The notes under the pieces were generated by a model. It ran no database searches, was not told the origin of the DNA, and was given only the letters and a program-made list of their open reading frames with translations. A stretch of DNA of 64,000 nucleotides from Manihot esculenta. Lineage: Eukaryota > Streptophyta > Magnoliopsida > Malpighiales > Euphorbiaceae. The DNA is taken from assembly GCF_001659605.2 (NCBI RefSeq), contig NC_035174.2, positions 20,024,927 through 20,088,926 of the forward strand, written 5' to 3'. Made by a program: the position numbers and the translations under genes. Positions 59,163-64,000 of the stretch are shown here, piece after piece. Each line of letters begins with the position of its first letter. Position 1 is the stretch's first letter.

Positions 59163-59787
59163 ATGGAGTTGAGGGATTTTTGAATCAGTCCATCCGTGAT
59201 GTGATTTATTTGTGCAGTGACGCATTCCATGATAGCATGTTTTAATATTTCTTTTACAGTTCTACTCACTGGGCTGTGTAGCTCACCCCTCTCCCCAAAC
59301 CCCCAGGTTTGCAGGTACGGGAAAGATAGAGAAGGCAAGAAGAAAAAGTCATATGTATGTAATAGTTAGTTTGTGGACATGACAAATGTATTATGATGTA
59401 ATGTAAAAATGTTCAGGATGTTATGTAATGAGGTTATTGAGGATAGAGTTGTGCTTGACCATAGTATATTGTAAATCCCTTTGTATATACATGATCTTAT
59501 GTTATGATGTTTATGTAAACTAACTCAACACAGGATGTTTTGCCTTTAAGGCTTGATGAAATCCCACAGAGGGACTATGTTATGTATATGATCAGAGTAT
59601 GCACAGGTTGAGTTAGTTGATGGCAGTATGTATGAGGAAAAGTTTTAATTTTTATGCATGTTGTTGATCATGTATGGGATTATACAGGTTTACAGGTTAT
59701 ATGTCAGGCTTGCTACGGGTCCCGGCGGCCTTAAGTCGACCCGGATCCTAGCGCCGGTAGCGGTCCGATTTTCGGGGCGTTACAGAG

Positions 59788-59799
59788 TGGTATCAGAGC
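59788..59799 (+). promoter_or_regulatory. Primer-binding site (initiator tRNA-Met) of chromovirus B
   Basis: TGGTATCAGAGC three bases after the LTR end. Confidence 0.93.
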
Positions 59800-60055
59800 C
59801 CTAGGTTCATATGGTCGGACCTAGAGTGTTGGGCTCATAGACGTTATAGAAGGTCAAGCACAGTAGGAAGGTCATGTCCACTAGGATAGGATGTTGAGTC
59901 CTGTCTTGCATGATGATGTGAAATGCCATGACTGTATGCATGTGCATTAATGATATGATATGCTATGTGATGTATGTGATGAGGGTTCATGTGTGCCCAC
60001 ATGAACCATATGATGCTAATGTTTGCTTGTTATGGGCTGTTTTTCAGAGAATAGG

Positions 60056-63000
60056 ATGAGAGGAACTCGTCGATCTGCGCGATTGACTGGAGTGCCACCT
60101 GAGGATGAGGGCACGAGCGCCCGACCTCCTACATTGCCTAGGGCAATGTCTTGTAGAGCCAACAGAGAAAGAGTGTCAAGGGACCCTAGAAGGTCTTTTG
60201 ATGCTAGCAGAAGGGGGACTGATAGAGGAGGAAGTTCTTCAGATGTGAGGGAGGTTATGGAAGAGGATCAGAGGAGGGATGGGAACCTGGATGTGAGCAT
60301 GCAGGAAGAAGGGACAGGGGAGTCTCAGGGAGGCGTTCAGGCCTCGGGGTATGGTTTTCCACCCCATTATCCACCCTTCCCACAGGGTTCAGGGTATCCG
60401 ATGGGAGGTACATCGGATTACTCCAGCTTTCACCCCTATCCTACCTACATGCCTTATCCACCTTTCTACCCACCCTATACACAGTACCCAGCTTATCCAC
60501 CCTCACCCTTCTATCCAAACCCAGCAAACCCCACCTCGGGGAATGCTGCACCTCCACCTCCACCACCTACAGAACCAGCAGCCCCAGTTACTCAACCTCC
60601 TAGACCTAGCTCAGTCGATGGGAGCAAGGTAAAGATGACAGACTACCTGAAGCTAGATGCTCCCAAATACAAGTCAGGGGATGACCCTTTTGAGTATCTG
60701 AGAGTGGTGAAAACTATAACTGATGAGCTAGGGGCAAGTGACAGCAGGGCCATTCAGATGGCAGGGTTCACTTTAAAGTGCAAGAAGGCACGGGAATGGT
60801 TCAAGTGTTATGTGGACCCGAGACTAGACGGTATGACATGGGAGGAATTTGCGAATGAGTTCGCTGGATGGGCTTTTCCAGACAGTTCTAGAGAACTGAA
60901 AATGATTGAGTTTGAGCAACTGAGGCAGTCAGAGCACATGAGTGTAGAGGAGTTCACGGATAAATTCTTGGAGCTATTGCCTTTTTCAGGGCAAGCTCTA
61001 GATTCAGATACGAAGAAAAGCCAAGAAATATGTTATGAAGCTGCATTCCAGGTACTCCTCGTTGGTTCAGTCAGCTGAGAGAGAAAGTTTCCACACTGTG
61101 GTGGATATGGCTCGAAGAATGGAGGCAAGTGCTATAGTTGAGGGGTCAGTGAAGCAGTCAGTGACCCAGTCTTCAGGGGTTAAGACCCCAAGCAGAGGAG
61201 GACCAGGTTTCTCTTCTCAGAGTTCAGGTAAGAAGAGGTGGGATAGCACCACCAAGAAGCCGAAGAAGAATAAGTTAACAAGTTGAAATCCGGTCTGGGA
61301 TTCGGCGGTGGCTCGAGCTCAGGCTCAGATGGTACAGAATGCCAGAGATGTGGAAGACCACACAGGGGAGTGTGTCGAGCTGGGACTAATGCATGTTTCA
61401 GATGTGGACAGGAGGGACACATAGCTCGGGATTGTCCTAGAGCGCCTTTTATGGGCCAGCCCCAGCAGACAGCTTCTGGTAGTGTGGCACAGCCAGCAGT
61501 CCCAGCCACAACTCAGGGCAGTGGCAGAGGTAGAGGGAGAGGGGCAACCTCTTCTTCTGGTTCCCGAGGTGAAGGTCCATCAGCTCCAGCCAGGATCTTC
61601 ACCATGACTCAGCAGGAGGCTAACACATCCAACACCGTGGTGTCAGGTAATCTCGTCATTGGATGTTCTGATGTGTATGCATTAATGGACCCGGGTGCAT
61701 CTCATTCATTTATTGCTCCGAGAGCCGTTGAGAGGTTAGGTCTGATAGTCTCTGGGTTAGAGTGTCCCTTATGGGTCAGTGGACCCAAGTGTGACCCGTC
61801 AGTGGCAGTGTCAGTCTGCCAGTACAGTCCAGTTTTTATTGAGGGAAGATGCCTCTCCGCCGACCTTGTGGTTCTAGATTTGACAGACTTTGACGTCATT
61901 CTAGGGATGGATTGGCTATCTACCCATGGTGCTACCTTGGACTGCAGGGACAAGGTAGTCAAGTTCAGAGATCAGAACGGGTCAGAGGTCGTCTTCAGAG
62001 GAGACAAGAGGGGCACGCCTAGAGGTCTGATATCAGCTCTTCAGGCTCGTAGGTTGCTTAGGAAGGGATGTCAGGGGTACTTAGCTCATGTGAGAGAGCT
62101 AGACAGTCAGGTCAGGGAGCCGGCCTCGGTGCCAGTTGTCAGAGAGTTTCAGGATGTCTTCCCAGATGAGCTTTCAGGTTTACCACCTGCTAGGGAGATA
62201 GAGTTCGAGATAGAGTTGGTACCCGGAGCTAGACCGATCTCTATCCCTCCCTACAGGATGGCCCCAGCCGAGTTGAAGGAGTTGAAAGAACAGTTGCAAG
62301 AGTTGGTAGAAAAGGGTTTCATCCGACCAAGCACTTCACCTTGGGGTGCACCAGTGTTATTCGTAAGAAAGAAGGATGGATCCCTTAGACTTTGTATCGA
62401 CTACAGACAGTTGAACAAAGTCACTACCAAAAATAGGTACCCATTGCCAAGGATCGATGATCTATTCGACCAGCTAGCAGGAGCGGGTTGTTTCTCCAAA
62501 ATAGATCTGAGATCAGGGTATCATCAGTTGAGGATCAGGGATGAGGATGTGCCGAAGATGGCTTTCAGGACCAGATATGGGCATTTTGAGTTCCTTGTGA
62601 TGCCGTTCGGGCTAACTAACGCCCCTGCAGCATTCATGGATCTCATGAACAGAGTGTTTAGCCAGTACCTGGATCACTTCGTTATTGTCTTCATAGATGA
62701 TATCTTGGTGTATTCCAGGAATGCAGAGGAGCATGCCCATCATCTGCGGTTGGTCTTACAGACTTTGAGGGAACATGGCTTGTATGCCAAGTTCTCTAAA
62801 TGTGAATTCTGGCTGAGGAGCATTTCGTTCTTGGGGCATGTAGTGTCAGAGAATGGTATAGAAGTAGACCCCAAGAAGACAAAGACTGTGGCTAACTGGC
62901 CTAGACCCACTTCAGTGACAGAGATTAGAAGTTTCTTGGGTTTGGCAGGTTACTACAGGAGGTTCGTTCAGGACTTCTCTAAGACAGCAGCTCCTCTGAC

Positions 63001-64000
63001 CAGACTAACCAGGAAGAATCAGAAGTTTCTGTGGACCGACCAGTGCGAGGAGAGTTTCGAAGAGCTTAAGAAGAGGTTGACTTCAGCACCAGTGTTAGCT
63101 CTGCCATCTAGTGATGAGGACTTTACAGTCTTTTGTGATGCGTCCCGTGTGGGACTGGGTTGTGTACTGATGCAGAATGAGAGGGTGATTGCTTATGCTT
63201 CTAGACAGCTGAAGAAGCATGAGTTGAATTACCCCACACATGACCTTGAGATGGCAGCAGTAATCTTTGCACTCAAGATGTGGAGGCATTACCTATATGG
63301 GGTGAAATGTGAGATCTTTACAGATCATAAGAGCCTGCAGTACATCTTGAGTCAGAGGGATCTGAATCTGAGGCAGAGGAGGTGGGTAGAGCTGCTGAGT
63401 GACTATGATTGCAAGATTCAGTATCATCCGGGTAAGGCGAATGTTGTGGCAGACGCCCTAAGCCGGAAGTCACTAGGCAGTCTATCCCACATCACGGCAG
63501 AGAGGAGACCAGTGGTGAAGGAGTTTTACAAGCTCATTGAGGAAGGTCTACAGTTGGAGTTGTCTGGTACAGGTGCCTTGTAGCCCAGATGAAAGTGACA
63601 CCCGTGTTTCTGGAGCAGGTGGCTCAGAAACAGCATGAGGACCCAGAGTTAGTGAAGATTGCCAGGACTGTTCAGTCAGGCAATGACAGTGAGTTCAGAT
63701 TTGACATAAGGGGATCCTCCGCTATGGAGCAGTTTATGTGTACCAGATGACATTGGGGCTAAAAGGAGACATTATGAGGGAGGCTCATAATGCAAGAATA
63801 CAGCATTCACCCCGGAGCCACCAAGATGTATCAAGATTTTGAAGAAAGTTTATTGGTGGCCAGCGATGAAGAAAGAGTGGCAACAGTTTGTGTCCGCCTG
63901 CGAAGTATGTCAGAGGGTGAAGCCTGGAACATCAGAAGCCGGCTGGAATGCTTAACCCGCTACCTATTCCAGAGTGGAAATGGGAAGAATATAGCTTATG
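60056..64000 (+). pseudogene. Chromovirus B gag-pol, frameshifted, 3' end outside window
   Basis: Collinear with A from MRGTRRSARL. An inserted A in GAAGAAAAGCC at about 61014-61019 shifts the frame in gag. A small deletion/substitution at about 61270-61282 shifts it again before [11 protein letters not shown] long frame (61283-63583) covers the knuckle [15 protein letters not shown], protease, reverse transcriptase ([10 protein letters not shown]) and RNase H, and ends at a TAG made by loss of one G (GGTGCCTTGTAG against GGTGCCTTGGTGG in A). Beyond 63583 about nine more single-base indels fall in roughly 420 bp. It cannot make a full polyprotein as read. Confidence 0.9.

Larger units (their letters stand above)
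57568..59784 (+). repeat. 5' LTR of chromovirus B
   Basis: 2217 bp, TGTAATACCCGG to GGGCGTTACA. Clear homology to 36608-38885 and 49005-51316, with family-wide landmarks (TATA, donor, GCC-rich clusters at about 57740-57905 and 58445-58640). It differs from both in its internal subrepeats at 59007-59162. Confidence 0.94.
58165..60047 (+). other. Candidate leader intron of chromovirus B
   Basis: A strong donor CAAGAG/GTAAGA at 58164/58165 lies in the LTR after the TATA box. A strong acceptor GCTGTTTTTCAG/A at 60047 lies 8 bp before the gag ATG at 60056. The donor string TCTTCAAGAGGTAAGAG is kept in the solo LTR and in LTR A, and the acceptor (GTTTTTCAG before ATGAGAGG) is kept in A. Splicing would remove the primer-binding site from gag-pol mRNA. 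No transcript evidence is available. Confidence 0.5.
57568..64000 (+). mobile_element. Tekay/Del-type chromovirus B (+ strand), runs off the window
   Basis: Same family as A in opposite orientation, inserted in A's 5' LTR. 5' LTR 57568-59784, primer site 59788-59799, gag-pol from 60056 with three clear frame breaks. Its 3' half lies outside the window. Confidence 0.93.

Overview
This window is nuclear DNA from a flowering plant, probably a eudicot. It has a DYW-type pentatricopeptide-repeat (PPR) gene, an intron-rich plasma-membrane H+-ATPase gene with GT-AG introns, very AT-rich intergenic DNA, and layers of nested plant Ty3/gypsy LTR retrotransposons (Tat, Athila and chromovirus types). A Euphorbiaceae source such as cassava is only a low-confidence guess. 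No species marker was recognised.

Gene-bearing part (1-9.5 kb). The 3' end of a PPR-DYW organellar RNA-editing gene on the + strand (3-431) lies tail to tail with a complete plasma-membrane H+-ATPase gene on the - strand (1992-9112). The ATPase has 16 exons that join without a frame break into 952 codons. Its leader carries a candidate upstream ORF and an inverted pair of GA/CT microsatellites.

Intergenic part (9.5-26.2 kb). This is AT-rich DNA with two hAT-type MITE copies with 8-bp target duplications (9952-10082, 12076-12233), a dead LINE fragment (about 13078-13890), tRNA-derived SINE-like pieces and a dispersed repeat. It also holds a decayed Tat-type retroelement (about 14.8-20.6 kb) of gag, integrase tail, tandem repeats and antisense ORF, without reverse transcriptase.

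Nested retrotransposon part (26.3-64 kb). A second Tat-type element (26272-46746) has LTRs, a tRNA primer-binding site, gag, the integrase C-terminal tail, about 12 copies of a ~110-bp tandem repeat and a spliced antisense ORF. Where pol should be, it carries about 575 bp of an ARGONAUTE gene (AGO5-like, N domain) in antisense. This is the most remarkable object in the window. An Athila-type element (31943-42789, perfect 5-bp target duplication CTACT, also without reverse transcriptase) is inserted in this element. A solo chromovirus LTR (36608-38885, perfect duplication TTAAT) is inserted inside the Athila element's pol. Further right, another Tat copy (from 48055) is broken by a young Tekay/Del-type chromovirus on the - strand (from 49005). 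That chromovirus is in turn broken within its promoter-bearing LTR by a second chromovirus on the + strand (from 57568), which runs off the window.

The two host genes are ordinary. The unusual content is the transposon biology: capture of an Argonaute fragment, recurrent loss of pol with the same modules kept, a palindromic GCC-rich motif shared by LTRs of unrelated lineages, and a conserved candidate leader intron in the chromoviruses. All family assignments come from reading motifs by eye, and no database search was run.
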